Origin: an uncultured Blastocatellia bacterium
GTDB lineage: Bacteria; Acidobacteriota; Blastocatellia; Pyrinomonadales; Pyrinomonadaceae
DNA length: 41,945 nucleotides
Assembly (NCBI GenBank): GCA_946480785.1
Contig: CAMLLD010000058.1
Location: 1-41,945, forward strand
Direction: 5' to 3'
The position numbers were made by a program, and so were the translations under genes. Positions 17,868-25,214 of this stretch are shown here, piece after piece. Below the pieces are notes generated by a model. It was not told the origin of the DNA. It saw only the letters and a list, made by a program, of their open reading frames with translations, and made no database searches. Positions within the stretch are counted from its first letter, which is position 1, and each line of letters opens with the position of its first letter.

Positions 17868-18473
17868 ATGCGGATCGAGCTGGTAAACCTGGAACATGGG
17901 CGAGGTGAGTTCTCGCATGTGTACCAGCCCGAGGAACTGGGCTCTTTCAATGATCGCGAGGGCTCTTTCAACCAGCGCGCGGACTCTCTAAACGAGGGCG
18001 AGGGTTCTTTAGACCAACGCGGTGCGTTGGACGAACGCGTGACGCTGGTTGGGCCGGCGACGGTCAACGGCACGGTGCGGGTCGCCGGAACCGAGGTCTT
18101 TGTCAACGGACACATCAAGACGCGCGCGGCCGTCGAATGCGATCGCTGTCTGAAACGGGTTGAACTACCGGTCGACGCCGACTTCGAACTCGAATACGTC
18201 ACGGGCCAGACTTACGCCTCGACTGCCGCAGCCGAACTGACCGAAAACGATCTGTCGGTTTCAGTCTTCGACGGCGAAACGATCGACGTTGACGAGATCG
18301 TGAAAGAACAAATCCTGCTGGCGGTGCCGACACGCACACTCTGCCGGCCCGATTGCAAAGGAATCTGTCCCGAGTGCGGGATCGATAAAAACACCGGCGA
18401 CTGCGACTGCGAAACAAAGGACGTCGATCCACGCTGGGCAGCGCTGAAGAACTTAACCAGTGGTAAGTCGTGA
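17868..18473 (+). CDS. yceD: YceD family protein (DUF177), large rRNA accumulation protein
   Basis: A 201-residue DUF177 protein; in other bacteria YceD is encoded just before rpmF and is linked to 23S rRNA accumulation. The core has CDRCLKRVELPVDADFELEY, and the C-terminal cysteine cluster reads LCRPDCKGICPECG...GDCDC. ATG 17868 is preferred; GTG 17850 would add six residues. Oddities: residues 25-52 form four degenerate 7-residue repeats (GSFNDRE, GSFNQRA, DSLNEGE, GSLDQRG), and the last codons LTSGKS lie within a palindromic repeat that continues past the stop. It heads the operon with rpmF and plsX, the standard order. Confidence 0.92.
   Translation: MRIELVNLEHGRGEFSHVYQPEELGSFNDREGSFNQRADSLNEGEGSLDQRGALDERVTLVGPATVNGTVRVAGTEVFVNGHIKTRAAVECDRCLKRVELPVDADFELEYVTGQTYASTAAAELTENDLSVSVFDGETIDVDEIVKEQILLAVPTRTLCRPDCKGICPECGIDKNTGDCDCETKDVDPRWAALKNLTSGKS
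17940..18023 (+). repeat. Four degenerate 21-bp tandem repeats inside yceD
   Basis: Four consecutive 21-nt units encode GSFNDRE, GSFNQRA, DSLNEGE and GSLDQRG, and a partial fifth (ALDERV) follows. They keep frame, so they lengthen the loop before the first conserved strand of YceD rather than breaking the gene. Confidence 0.75.
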
Positions 18474-18514
18474 GTGGTAACTGTCAACAGCTACCATTGA
18501 CCACTTACCATTAA
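18453..18514. repeat. Imperfect palindrome across the yceD-rpmF junction
   Basis: The left arm, starting TTAACCAGTGGTAAGT, and the right arm, ending ACCACTTACCATTAA, are imperfect reverse complements meeting at the ctgt-caacag centre near 18485. The left arm supplies the last yceD codons and its stop. The right arm ends 20 nt before the rpmF start and leaves its GGAG free. Confidence 0.75.
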
Positions 18515-18533
18515 CAATTTAGCAGGAGCCATT

Positions 18534-18716
18534 ATGCCAAATCCCAAACGGCGACATTCCAAAGCTCGTCGCGACAAACGCCGCGCGCACGACGCTTTGC
18601 GTGTGCCGCAAACCACCCTTTGTCCAAACTGCCGCGAGCCCCGTTTGCCCCATCGCGTCTGCCCGAAGTGCGGTTATTACAGAGGTCGCCAGGTCGTCCA
18701 GGTAGAAGAGACGTAA
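18534..18716 (+). CDS. rpmF: 50S ribosomal protein L32
   Basis: A 60-residue basic protein of the large ribosomal subunit. [20 protein letters not shown] is the standard L32 opening. Two CxxC pairs, CPNC and CPKC, form the zinc-binding variety of L32. The GGAG at 18525-18528 sets the ATG start. Placement between yceD and plsX is the conserved bacterial order and ties ribosome and lipid synthesis to one transcript. Confidence 0.98.
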   Translation: MPNPKRRHSKARRDKRRAHDALRVPQTTLCPNCREPRLPHRVCPKCGYYRGRQVVQVEET

Positions 18717-18729
18717 TCCTGAATCTTAC

Positions 18730-19812
18730 GTGCGAATTCAGTCGCAGAATGAACCCGCGTTAACGGGCAAAGTCGTTCTCGACGCAATGGGAAGTGACCA
18801 TGCGCCGCACGTAGAGATTGACGGAGCACTCGCCGCCGCCCGCGATCTCGGCGTCAAGGTCGTGCTGGTGGGCCAGGCTGACAAGGTCGAGCCGGAGTTG
18901 AGACGCTGCGGCTGGCGCGGAGACGGTGATCGCGGTATCGAGTTTGTCGAAGCTGCTGAAGTAATCGCGATGGACGATCCGGTTGCGACTTCAGTCAGGC
19001 GCAAAAAGAAAAGCTCTTTGAGAATCGGTACGAAACTGGTGAGCGAAGGCCGCGGCGATGGTTTCGTTTCCGCCGGCAACACGGGCGCGGCAATGGCGAC
19101 TGCGAAGATGGTGCTCGGCACGCTTCCGGGCGTCGATCGTCCCGCACTCGCGGCGATGATCCCGACGAAGGCCGCGAAACCGACGCTGTTGCTCGACGTC
19201 GGCGCGAACTCCGAGTGCAAGCCGCATCACCTGGCCCAGTTTGCGATCATGGGCGACGCTTACTCGCGTTCGGTGCTCGGCACGGATAGACCATCTGTCG
19301 GCTTGATGAGCATCGGCGAAGAGGAAGCGAAGGGAAACGAGCTGACGAAAGAAGCGTTTCCGTTGTTGCGTGAGCTGGACATCAACTTCGTTGGCAACGT
19401 CGAAGGCCGCGACGTTTTCTCGGGCATGGTCGATGTGATCGTGACCGATGGTTTTACCGGCAATGTGATGTTGAAATTGTCGGAAGGCTTGACCGAGGCG
19501 ATGCTCTCGATGTTGAAGCGCGAGCTGACGGCGACGGCGGTGACGAAAGCAGGCGCGGTGCTCGCGAAACCGGCTTTTCAAAGTATCAAGAAGCGTCTCG
19601 ACTACACGGAATACGGCGGCGCGCCGTTGCTCGGCGTGAGGCGCATCGTCGTCATCGGTCACGGACGCTCGAATGCGCGCGCGATTCGCAACGCGATTCG
19701 TAGTGTGAAAGAGTTTTCCACAGCCCGGGCGGCGGAAAGAATTGAGAAAGGCATTAGATCGGCCACAGATAACACAGACAGACACAGATCTGACCTGTGT
19801 GTATCCGTGTAA
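18730..19812 (+). CDS. plsX: Phosphate acyltransferase PlsX
   Basis: A 360-residue peripheral membrane enzyme that converts acyl-ACP to acyl-phosphate, the first step of phospholipid synthesis with PlsY. Family motifs include LDAMGSDHAP near the N-terminus, SAGNTGAAMATA, LLLDVGANSECKP, and DGFTGNVMLKLSEG. The start is GTG 18730, 13 bp after rpmF. It is somewhat longer than the usual 330-345 residues. The last 15 or so codons, from SATDNTDRHRSD onward, fall inside an inverted repeat (19762-19820) that also provides the TAA stop, so the C-terminal tail looks repeat-derived. Confidence 0.96.
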   Translation: MRIQSQNEPALTGKVVLDAMGSDHAPHVEIDGALAAARDLGVKVVLVGQADKVEPELRRCGWRGDGDRGIEFVEAAEVIAMDDPVATSVRRKKKSSLRIGTKLVSEGRGDGFVSAGNTGAAMATAKMVLGTLPGVDRPALAAMIPTKAAKPTLLLDVGANSECKPHHLAQFAIMGDAYSRSVLGTDRPSVGLMSIGEEEAKGNELTKEAFPLLRELDINFVGNVEGRDVFSGMVDVIVTDGFTGNVMLKLSEGLTEAMLSMLKRELTATAVTKAGAVLAKPAFQSIKKRLDYTEYGGAPLLGVRRIVVIGHGRSNARAIRNAIRSVKEFSTARAAERIEKGIRSATDNTDRHRSDLCVSV

Positions 19813-19820
19813 TCTGTGGC
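19762..19820. repeat. Palindromic ccacagat-type repeat at the plsX 3' end
   Basis: A 59-bp imperfect inverted repeat. The left arm begins GCCACAGATAACACAGACAG and the right arm ends CCGTGTAATCTGTGGC. It encodes the plsX tail and its stop codon on the left and middle, and ends 26 bp before fabH. There is no T-tract, so it is not a classical terminator. Confidence 0.85.
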
Positions 19821-19845
19821 TTACCTGTAGTACTCTGAGGATTTC

Positions 19846-20832
19846 ATGGTGAATCAACGCGCTGGAATTCTGGGCACGGGCCACTCGTACCCCGAAGGTA
19901 TTCTGACCAATGCCGATCTCGCGGAGATCGTTGACACTTCGGACGAGTGGATCACGACGCGCACCGGAATCAAACAGCGTCGCAAAGCCGCGCCCGGTGA
20001 ATACACGTCTCTGTTTGCCGTGCGCGCCGCGCGGCAGGCCATTGAACGCGCGCGCCTGGATCCCGCCGATATCGATCTGCTGCTCTGCGCCACCGTCACT
20101 CCCGATCAAATACTTCCTTCGACAGGTTGCATCGTCCAGGCCGAGCTCGGCGCGAACAACGCCGCGGCCATGGACATCGTCGCCGCATGCTCGGGATTTT
20201 TGTACGGCGTCTCGATGGCGAATTCGATGATCCAAACCGGACAAGTGCGCCACGCGGTTGTCGTCGGCGCGGAGATCCTGACGCAGTACGTCGATTACAC
20301 GGATCGACAGACGTGCGTGTTGTTCGGCGACGGCGCGGGCGCGGCGGTGCTTGGACCGATCGACAGCGGCCGCGGCATTCTCGCGAGCAAGATCAAGTCT
20401 GACGGCCGTTACGAAGAACAACTGTTTTCACCAGGTGGCGGCACACGACGTAAACCAACGGCTGAAACACTCGCGGCCGGCGATCACTTCTTCAAGATGC
20501 GCGGCAATGAACTGTTCAAAGTCGCGGTCCGGTCGATGGCGGAGATTTCGCGCGAAGTGCTCGAGATGGCGGGCAAGAAGAGTGACGAGATCGATCTCTT
20601 CATTCCGCATCAGGCGAACCAACGAATCACCGAAGCAGTCGCGGACAGGTTGAACGTCGACATGGGGAAGGTTTATTCAAACATCGCCGTGCACGGCAAC
20701 ACCTCGTCCGCGTCAATTCCGATCGCGCTCGATGAATGCGTCGAAGCGGGACGTATCAAGGAAGGCGATCTGGTGTTGATGGCGTCGTTTGGCGGCGGCG
20801 TAACCTGGGGCGCGGTGCTGATGCAATGGTGA
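19846..20832 (+). CDS. fabH: 3-oxoacyl-ACP synthase III (FabH)
   Basis: A 328-residue condensing enzyme that starts fatty acid synthesis by joining an acyl-CoA with malonyl-ACP. The catalytic triad is Cys115 in VAACSGFLYG, His in PHQANQRI and Asn in HGNTSSASIP. TGIKQR and the ending LMASFGGGVTWGA are further family marks. ATG 19846 follows CTGAGG at a good distance. Length is normal. The next gene, fabD, starts within or just after a repeat that begins at the fabH stop codon. Confidence 0.97.
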   Translation: MVNQRAGILGTGHSYPEGILTNADLAEIVDTSDEWITTRTGIKQRRKAAPGEYTSLFAVRAARQAIERARLDPADIDLLLCATVTPDQILPSTGCIVQAELGANNAAAMDIVAACSGFLYGVSMANSMIQTGQVRHAVVVGAEILTQYVDYTDRQTCVLFGDGAGAAVLGPIDSGRGILASKIKSDGRYEEQLFSPGGGTRRKPTAETLAAGDHFFKMRGNELFKVAVRSMAEISREVLEMAGKKSDEIDLFIPHQANQRITEAVADRLNVDMGKVYSNIAVHGNTSSASIPIALDECVEAGRIKEGDLVLMASFGGGVTWGAVLMQW

Positions 20833-20900
20833 GCCACGGATTTACACAGACGGACACAGACGAATCCGTGTTGTCCGTTAAGTCCGTGTTGTCGGTGGCG
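20833..20900. repeat. Palindromic ccacggat-type repeat at the fabH-fabD junction
   Basis: An imperfect inverted repeat of about 68 bp. The left arm starts at the last base region of fabH as GCCACGGATTTACACAGACG, and the right arm ends TCCGTGTTGTCGGTGGC. It is related to the repeats at 19762-19820 and 24201-24227. The right arm lies in frame with fabD and contains its likely start codon. Confidence 0.8.
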
Positions 20901-21833
20901 ATGTTTCCCGGGCAGGGATCGCAGAAGCCCGGCATGGGCAAGGATCTCGCGGAGCAGTTCGCGGTTGCGCGACAGGTCTTTGAAGAAGCTGACGACGCAT
21001 TGGGCTTTGCGATTTCGCGGCTCTGTTTTGAAGGTCCCGCTGAAGAGTTGCAGTTGACCGAGAACACGCAGCCGGCGATTCTGACGACCTCGGTCGCGGC
21101 GTATCGCGTTGCACGAGACAACGGCTTGCCCGCGCCCGACTTTGTCGCGGGACACAGTTTGGGTGAGTATTCAGCGCTCGTCGCTGCGGGCGTGCTGGAG
21201 TTGTCGGACGCGGTGAAGACCGTGCGCGCGCGCGGGCAGTACATGCAGGAAGCGGTGCCGGTCGGTACGGGCGCGATGGCGGCAGTGATCGGTGGTGAGT
21301 TAAGTGCGATTGAAGCCGCGTGTGAAGAGGCTCGCGGCGATCAAGTCTGCTCGGTGGCGAATTCAAATTCACCGTCGCAGGTCGTGATCGCGGGCAACAC
21401 TGAAGCGGTCGATCGCGCGATCGAGTTGTTGAAGAGCGTGGCCAAGCGCGTGATCAAGTTAAACGTGAGCGCGCCGTTTCACTGCGCGTTGATGCGTCCG
21501 GCGCAGGAGAAACTCGCCGCGCATCTCGAACGTTTGACGTTCAACGAACCGCGGATGCCGGTAGTGACGAACGTCGACGCGCAGATCACGTCAGCGCCTG
21601 ACGAATTGCGCGACGCGTTGCTCAGGCAAGTGTCGGCTCCGGTGCGCTGGCTCGAGTCGATGCAGTTGTTGCTGGCGCAAAACGCGCAAACTTTTATTGA
21701 GATCGGTCCCGGCAAAGTGTTGTCGGGACTCTTGCGGCAGACCGTACGTGACGTACAGTGTCTTAACGTCGAAGACGCAGCAAGCCTGGAGGCGATACGC
21801 GCTGCCCTTGCTGTCAGGGATGAATTAGTCTAA
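20886..21833 (+). CDS. fabD: Malonyl-CoA:ACP transacylase (FabD)
   Basis: About 315 residues. It transfers malonyl from CoA to ACP. The N-terminal FPGQGSQKPGMG, the catalytic Ser91 in AGHSLGEYSALV, NVSAPFHCALM with the catalytic His, and IGPGKVLSGLL are in place. The start is uncertain: GTG 20886 gives MLSVAMFPGQGSQ, closest to the family's first strand. ATG 20901 would remove that strand, and ATG 20826 would overlap fabH and add 20 residues translated from the palindromic repeat. None has a good ribosome binding site, so coupling with fabH is likely. The usual next gene, fabG, is missing; acpP follows after 25 bp. Confidence 0.93.
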   Translation: MLSVAMFPGQGSQKPGMGKDLAEQFAVARQVFEEADDALGFAISRLCFEGPAEELQLTENTQPAILTTSVAAYRVARDNGLPAPDFVAGHSLGEYSALVAAGVLELSDAVKTVRARGQYMQEAVPVGTGAMAAVIGGELSAIEAACEEARGDQVCSVANSNSPSQVVIAGNTEAVDRAIELLKSVAKRVIKLNVSAPFHCALMRPAQEKLAAHLERLTFNEPRMPVVTNVDAQITSAPDELRDALLRQVSAPVRWLESMQLLLAQNAQTFIEIGPGKVLSGLLRQTVRDVQCLNVEDAASLEAIRAALAVRDELV

Positions 21834-21858
21834 TTAAACTCACAGAGGAGCAAACACG

Positions 21859-22101
21859 ATGCCCGATCAAGAGATCGAGAATAAGGTAAAACAGATTATC
21901 GTCGACGAGCTTGGTGTCGATGAAAACGAGGTCACGCCCAACGCCAGATTTATCGACGACCTCGGCGCCGACTCGCTGGACACGGTGGAACTCGTGATGC
22001 GTTTTGAAGAGGAGTTTGGCATTGAGATCCCTGACGAAGACGCCGAGAAAATTCAAAGCGTGCGGGACGCGTACAACTACATCGACCAGCACAAGAAATA
22101 G
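21859..22101 (+). CDS. acpP: Acyl carrier protein
   Basis: An 80-residue, very acidic four-helix carrier of growing acyl chains. The phosphopantetheine attachment site is Ser39 in [26 protein letters not shown] in helix III is standard. AGAGGAGCAAACACG gives a strong ribosome binding site before the ATG. It lies between fabD and fabF as in most bacteria, but without fabG. The hairpins that follow (22104-22145) may set its mRNA level relative to fabF. Confidence 0.98.
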   Translation: MPDQEIENKVKQIIVDELGVDENEVTPNARFIDDLGADSLDTVELVMRFEEEFGIEIPDEDAEKIQSVRDAYNYIDQHKK

Positions 22102-22103
22102 CT

Positions 22104-22145
22104 CAATAGGTCCTATCGGATTTATAGGACCTAAACGACCTATTG
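22104..22145. repeat. Overlapping alternative hairpins between acpP and fabF
   Basis: Stem 1 pairs TAGGTCCTAT (22107-22116) with ATAGGACCTA (22124-22133), loop 7. Stem 2 pairs CAATAGGTC (22104-22112) with GACCTATTG (22137-22145). The two share 22107-22112 and cannot form together on the same arm. No T-tract follows. The fabF ribosome binding site AAGGAG lies just downstream. Confidence 0.8.
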
Positions 22146-22167
22146 GCTCTTCCCAAGGAGTTCTACT

Positions 22168-23427
22168 TTGACACGACGTGTCGTGATTACAGGCCTCGGC
22201 CTCGTGACACCTGTTGGCAATACTGTCGAAGACACGTGGGCTGCGCTGATGAGCAGTCGCAGTGGCGCGGACTACATCAAGAAATTCGACGCTGAGCGGT
22301 TCTCAGTCAAGTTTGCCTGCGAAGTAAAAAACTTCGACCCGCTGACGTTCATCGCCAAGAAGGAGGCGCGCAAGATGGGCGCCTTTATTCATTATGCGAT
22401 TGCGGCGTCGATCGAAGCGGTCGCTGATAGCGGCATTCAAATGACGCCGGAAGGGAAGTTTCCCGCGGGTCTCGCCGAGAACACCGGCACTTACATCAGC
22501 AGCGGCATCGGCGATTTCTGGGCCATCGAACGCGAACACTCGAAACTGCTTGACGACGGTCCGGATCGCGTCTCGCCGTTCTTTATCGTTTCCGCGATCG
22601 TGAATCTCGCGGCGGGACAAGTCTCGATTCGTTTCGGCGCGAAGGGACCAAACTCGGCGACCGCTACAGCCTGCGCAGCCGGGGCGCACGCGATTGGCGA
22701 CAGTTTCAAGATCATTCAACGCGGCGATGCGGACGTGATGATCTGCGGCGGCGCGGAGTCGGCGATTACACCGATGAGTGTCGCGGGTTTCTCCGCGATG
22801 CGCGCGCTTTCCACCAACAACGAGGATCCGGTTCATGCGTCGCGCCCGTTCGAACGCGATCGCGACGGCTTCGTGATCGGCGAAGGCGCGGGGATCATGA
22901 TTCTCGAAGAGCTCGAGCATGCGAAGCAGCGCGGCGCGAAGATCTATGGCGAAGTCGTGGGTTACGGCGCTTGTGCCGACGCGTTTCACCTGACGATGCC
23001 GGATGAAACGGGCTCGGGCGCGCGGCGCGTCATGCAGCGCACGCTGAAAGACGCAGGCGTGCAGCCGGAACAGGTCGGTTATATCAACGCCCACGGCACG
23101 TCCACGCCTTACAACGACAAGTTTGAAACGCTCGCGATCAAGGAAACATTCGGGCCGCACGCTTACAAGCTGGCGGTTAGTTCGACCAAGTCGATGACGG
23201 GCCACCTGCTCGGCGCGGCCGGCGGTATTGAAAGCGTGTTCAGCGCGCTCGTGTTGCAGCGCAACGTGCTGCCGCCGACGATCAACTACTTCAATCCCGA
23301 CCCCGAGTGTGATCTCGATTACGTGCCCAACGAGCCGCGCGAAGCACGCGTTGATTACGTGCTTTCGAACAGCTTCGGCTTTGGTGGCACGAACGCAGCG
23401 TTGTTGTTTAAGAGATACGAGGAATAG
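22168..23427 (+). CDS. fabF: 3-oxoacyl-ACP synthase II (FabF)
   Basis: A 419-residue elongating condensing enzyme. Catalytic Cys169 is in TATACAAGAHAIG, with the two His residues in NAHGTSTPYND and GHLLGAAGGIES. The ending SNSFGFGGTNAALLF is typical. The start is TTG 22168, preceded by AAGGAG at 7 nt; TTGACACGACGTGTC encodes MTRRV as in related proteins. The stop codon directly abuts the etfB start (TAG-ATG). In many bacteria rnc follows fabF; here electron transfer flavoprotein genes take that place. Confidence 0.97.
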   Translation: MTRRVVITGLGLVTPVGNTVEDTWAALMSSRSGADYIKKFDAERFSVKFACEVKNFDPLTFIAKKEARKMGAFIHYAIAASIEAVADSGIQMTPEGKFPAGLAENTGTYISSGIGDFWAIEREHSKLLDDGPDRVSPFFIVSAIVNLAAGQVSIRFGAKGPNSATATACAAGAHAIGDSFKIIQRGDADVMICGGAESAITPMSVAGFSAMRALSTNNEDPVHASRPFERDRDGFVIGEGAGIMILEELEHAKQRGAKIYGEVVGYGACADAFHLTMPDETGSGARRVMQRTLKDAGVQPEQVGYINAHGTSTPYNDKFETLAIKETFGPHAYKLAVSSTKSMTGHLLGAAGGIESVFSALVLQRNVLPPTINYFNPDPECDLDYVPNEPREARVDYVLSNSFGFGGTNAALLFKRYEE

Positions 23428-24201
23428 ATGAAGATTGTAGTGATGATGAAGCAGGTCGCGAACAAGGACGCGATCCTGCGCATTAACAAAGACGCGACCT
23501 GGATCGAAGAGAGCGACCTGTCGTTTGAAGTGAGCGAGTCGGACGGTTACGCGCTCGAAGAAGCCTTGCGCGTGCGCGAGAAGCTCGGCGGCGAAGTCGT
23601 GGTTTGTTCGATGGGACCGCAGCGCGTGAAGAGCGTCATTAAGGACGCGCTCGCGCGCGGAGCGGATCGGGCGATTCACGTCGTCGGCGACAACCTGGCG
23701 CATCTTTCACCGTTTGCGGCGGCGACTGTGTTGGCGGATGCGATTCGTGAGGAGAAAGCGGATCTCGTGATGACGGGTTTGCAATCAGACGATCACGGTT
23801 ACGGGCAAACGGGCGTGATCATGGCTGAGTTGCTCGGCCTGCCGCACGCGACAATCGTTATCGAGCTCGATGCGGCAGTCGACAAGCTGCGCGTCAAACG
23901 CGAGCTCGAAAGCGGTTGGTATCAGTGGTACGAGATGCCATTGCCTGCGTTGCTGACGATTCAATCCGGCATCAGCCAGATTCGCTACGCGACGTTGAAA
24001 GGAATCATGGCCGCGAAGAAGAAGGAGATCAAGGAAGTGACTCCTTCAGCGGATGTCGTCGGGCGTCCTTCGCATCAACGCATCGAGAAGGTTTACCTGC
24101 CGCAGAAGATGAAGCAGACGCAACTGCTCGGCAACGGCGATGCGAAAGCGGGCGCGGCGGAGCTGGCCCAAAAACTTCACACTGAGGCGAGAGCTTTCTA
24201 G
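23428..24201 (+). CDS. etfB: Electron transfer flavoprotein beta subunit
   Basis: A 257-residue subunit that binds AMP and, with EtfA, carries electrons from acyl-CoA dehydrogenases to the quinone pool. MKIVVMMKQVANKD at the start, ALEEALRVREKLGGEVVV, the GLQSDDHGYGQTGVIMAELL segment and the KGIMAAKKKEI region are the family landmarks. It begins directly after the fabF stop with no gap, so translation is presumably coupled. The thiolase and hydroxyacyl-CoA dehydrogenase genes 8 kb upstream could be metabolic partners. Confidence 0.96.
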   Translation: MKIVVMMKQVANKDAILRINKDATWIEESDLSFEVSESDGYALEEALRVREKLGGEVVVCSMGPQRVKSVIKDALARGADRAIHVVGDNLAHLSPFAAATVLADAIREEKADLVMTGLQSDDHGYGQTGVIMAELLGLPHATIVIELDAAVDKLRVKRELESGWYQWYEMPLPALLTIQSGISQIRYATLKGIMAAKKKEIKEVTPSADVVGRPSHQRIEKVYLPQKMKQTQLLGNGDAKAGAAELAQKLHTEARAF

Positions 24202-24227
24202 CCACAAATTTACACAGAAGAACACGA
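24201..24227. repeat. Short ccacaaat-type repeat between etfB and etfA
   Basis: The gap reads GCCACAAATTTACACAGAAG and continues to the etfA start codon. It is closely related to the left arm of the fabH-fabD repeat (GCCACGGATTTACACAGACG), but without a clear second arm. It leaves etfA with only a weak ribosome binding site (AGAAG). Confidence 0.7.
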
Positions 24228-25214
24228 ATGAGTAACGGCATACTGGTTTTCATAGAGCATAAAGGCGGCACGGCGAACAAGAGTTCGATCGAGGCTATAG
24301 CGGCGGCGCAGCAGTTGGGATCGGAGCTACAGCAGTCGGTGACTGCGGTTGTGCTTGGTGGCGATGTGAGCGGGTTAGCGCAGGAGATAGCTGGTTACGA
24401 TGTTGCGAAGGTGATTTGCGCGACGAATGCGAAGCTCGCGGATTACACGCCTGATGCTTACGCCGATGGTTTCGAGCAGATCGTCAAGCAAGTCGATCCG
24501 CAGTTCGTCTTCATGACGCACACGTACCAGGTACGCGACTTTGGCCCAAAGCTGGCGGCGCGTTTCGGAAAGGGAATGATCAGCGACTGCATTCGCGCGC
24601 GGGTCGAAGGCGGCAAGATCGGTTTTACGCGGCGCATCTTTCTCGGCAAGCTCGACGCGGATGTTATCTCGGATGGCGAGGCGCCAGTGTTTGCGACTTT
24701 TCAGACGGGCGCTTATCGGCCCGACCAGGCTGCGAAGGGTGGTGGCGCGCAGGTTGAGAACGTCGCGGTGGAGATTGGCGACGTGCGCATGAAGCCGGAG
24801 CCGCCGTTCCAGGAAGCGAAGCAGGCCGTGGATCTCACGAAGGCGGATGTGATCGTCGCTGTTGGTCGCGGCATCAAGAGCAAAGACAATCTCGCGCTCG
24901 CGGAGAAACTCGCCGAAGCGTTGGGTGGCGATATTGCTGCGTCGCGTCCGATCTGCGACGCGGAGTGGTTGCCAATCGATCGGCAGATCGGATCGTCCGG
25001 ACAAACGGTTGCGCCGAAGCTTTACGTGGCGTTGGGCATCTCGGGCGCGATCCAGCACCTCGTCGGCATGAAAAACTCGGGCACGATCGTGGCGATTAAC
25101 AAAGACGCTGAAGCGCCGATCTTCGACATCGCAGACTACGGCATCGTCGGAGATTTATTCGAAGCTGTACCGGTGTTGACGGAAGAGATTAGGAAGATCC
25201 GAGGACTCGCTTGA
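24228..25214 (+). CDS. etfA: Electron transfer flavoprotein alpha subunit
   Basis: A 328-residue FAD-binding partner of EtfB. The C-terminal FAD domain has the order [62 protein letters not shown] and the ending [14 protein letters not shown], all as in the family. The N-terminal domain starts [14 protein letters not shown]. The start codon sits at the edge of a junction repeat. The 3' end overlaps the convergent SCO1-like gene by 26 bp. Confidence 0.96.
   Translation: MSNGILVFIEHKGGTANKSSIEAIAAAQQLGSELQQSVTAVVLGGDVSGLAQEIAGYDVAKVICATNAKLADYTPDAYADGFEQIVKQVDPQFVFMTHTYQVRDFGPKLAARFGKGMISDCIRARVEGGKIGFTRRIFLGKLDADVISDGEAPVFATFQTGAYRPDQAAKGGGAQVENVAVEIGDVRMKPEPPFQEAKQAVDLTKADVIVAVGRGIKSKDNLALAEKLAEALGGDIAASRPICDAEWLPIDRQIGSSGQTVAPKLYVALGISGAIQHLVGMKNSGTIVAINKDAEAPIFDIADYGIVGDLFEAVPVLTEEIRKIRGLA

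Noticed and set aside
18991..20421. A 476-codon open frame on the minus strand
   Set aside because: It lies opposite plsX and fabH, whose motifs are unmistakable; composition is Arg/His/Asp-rich shadow sequence and it has no family resemblance.
22303..23703. A 466-codon open frame on the minus strand
   Set aside because: Antisense to fabF and etfB; shadow of codon bias.
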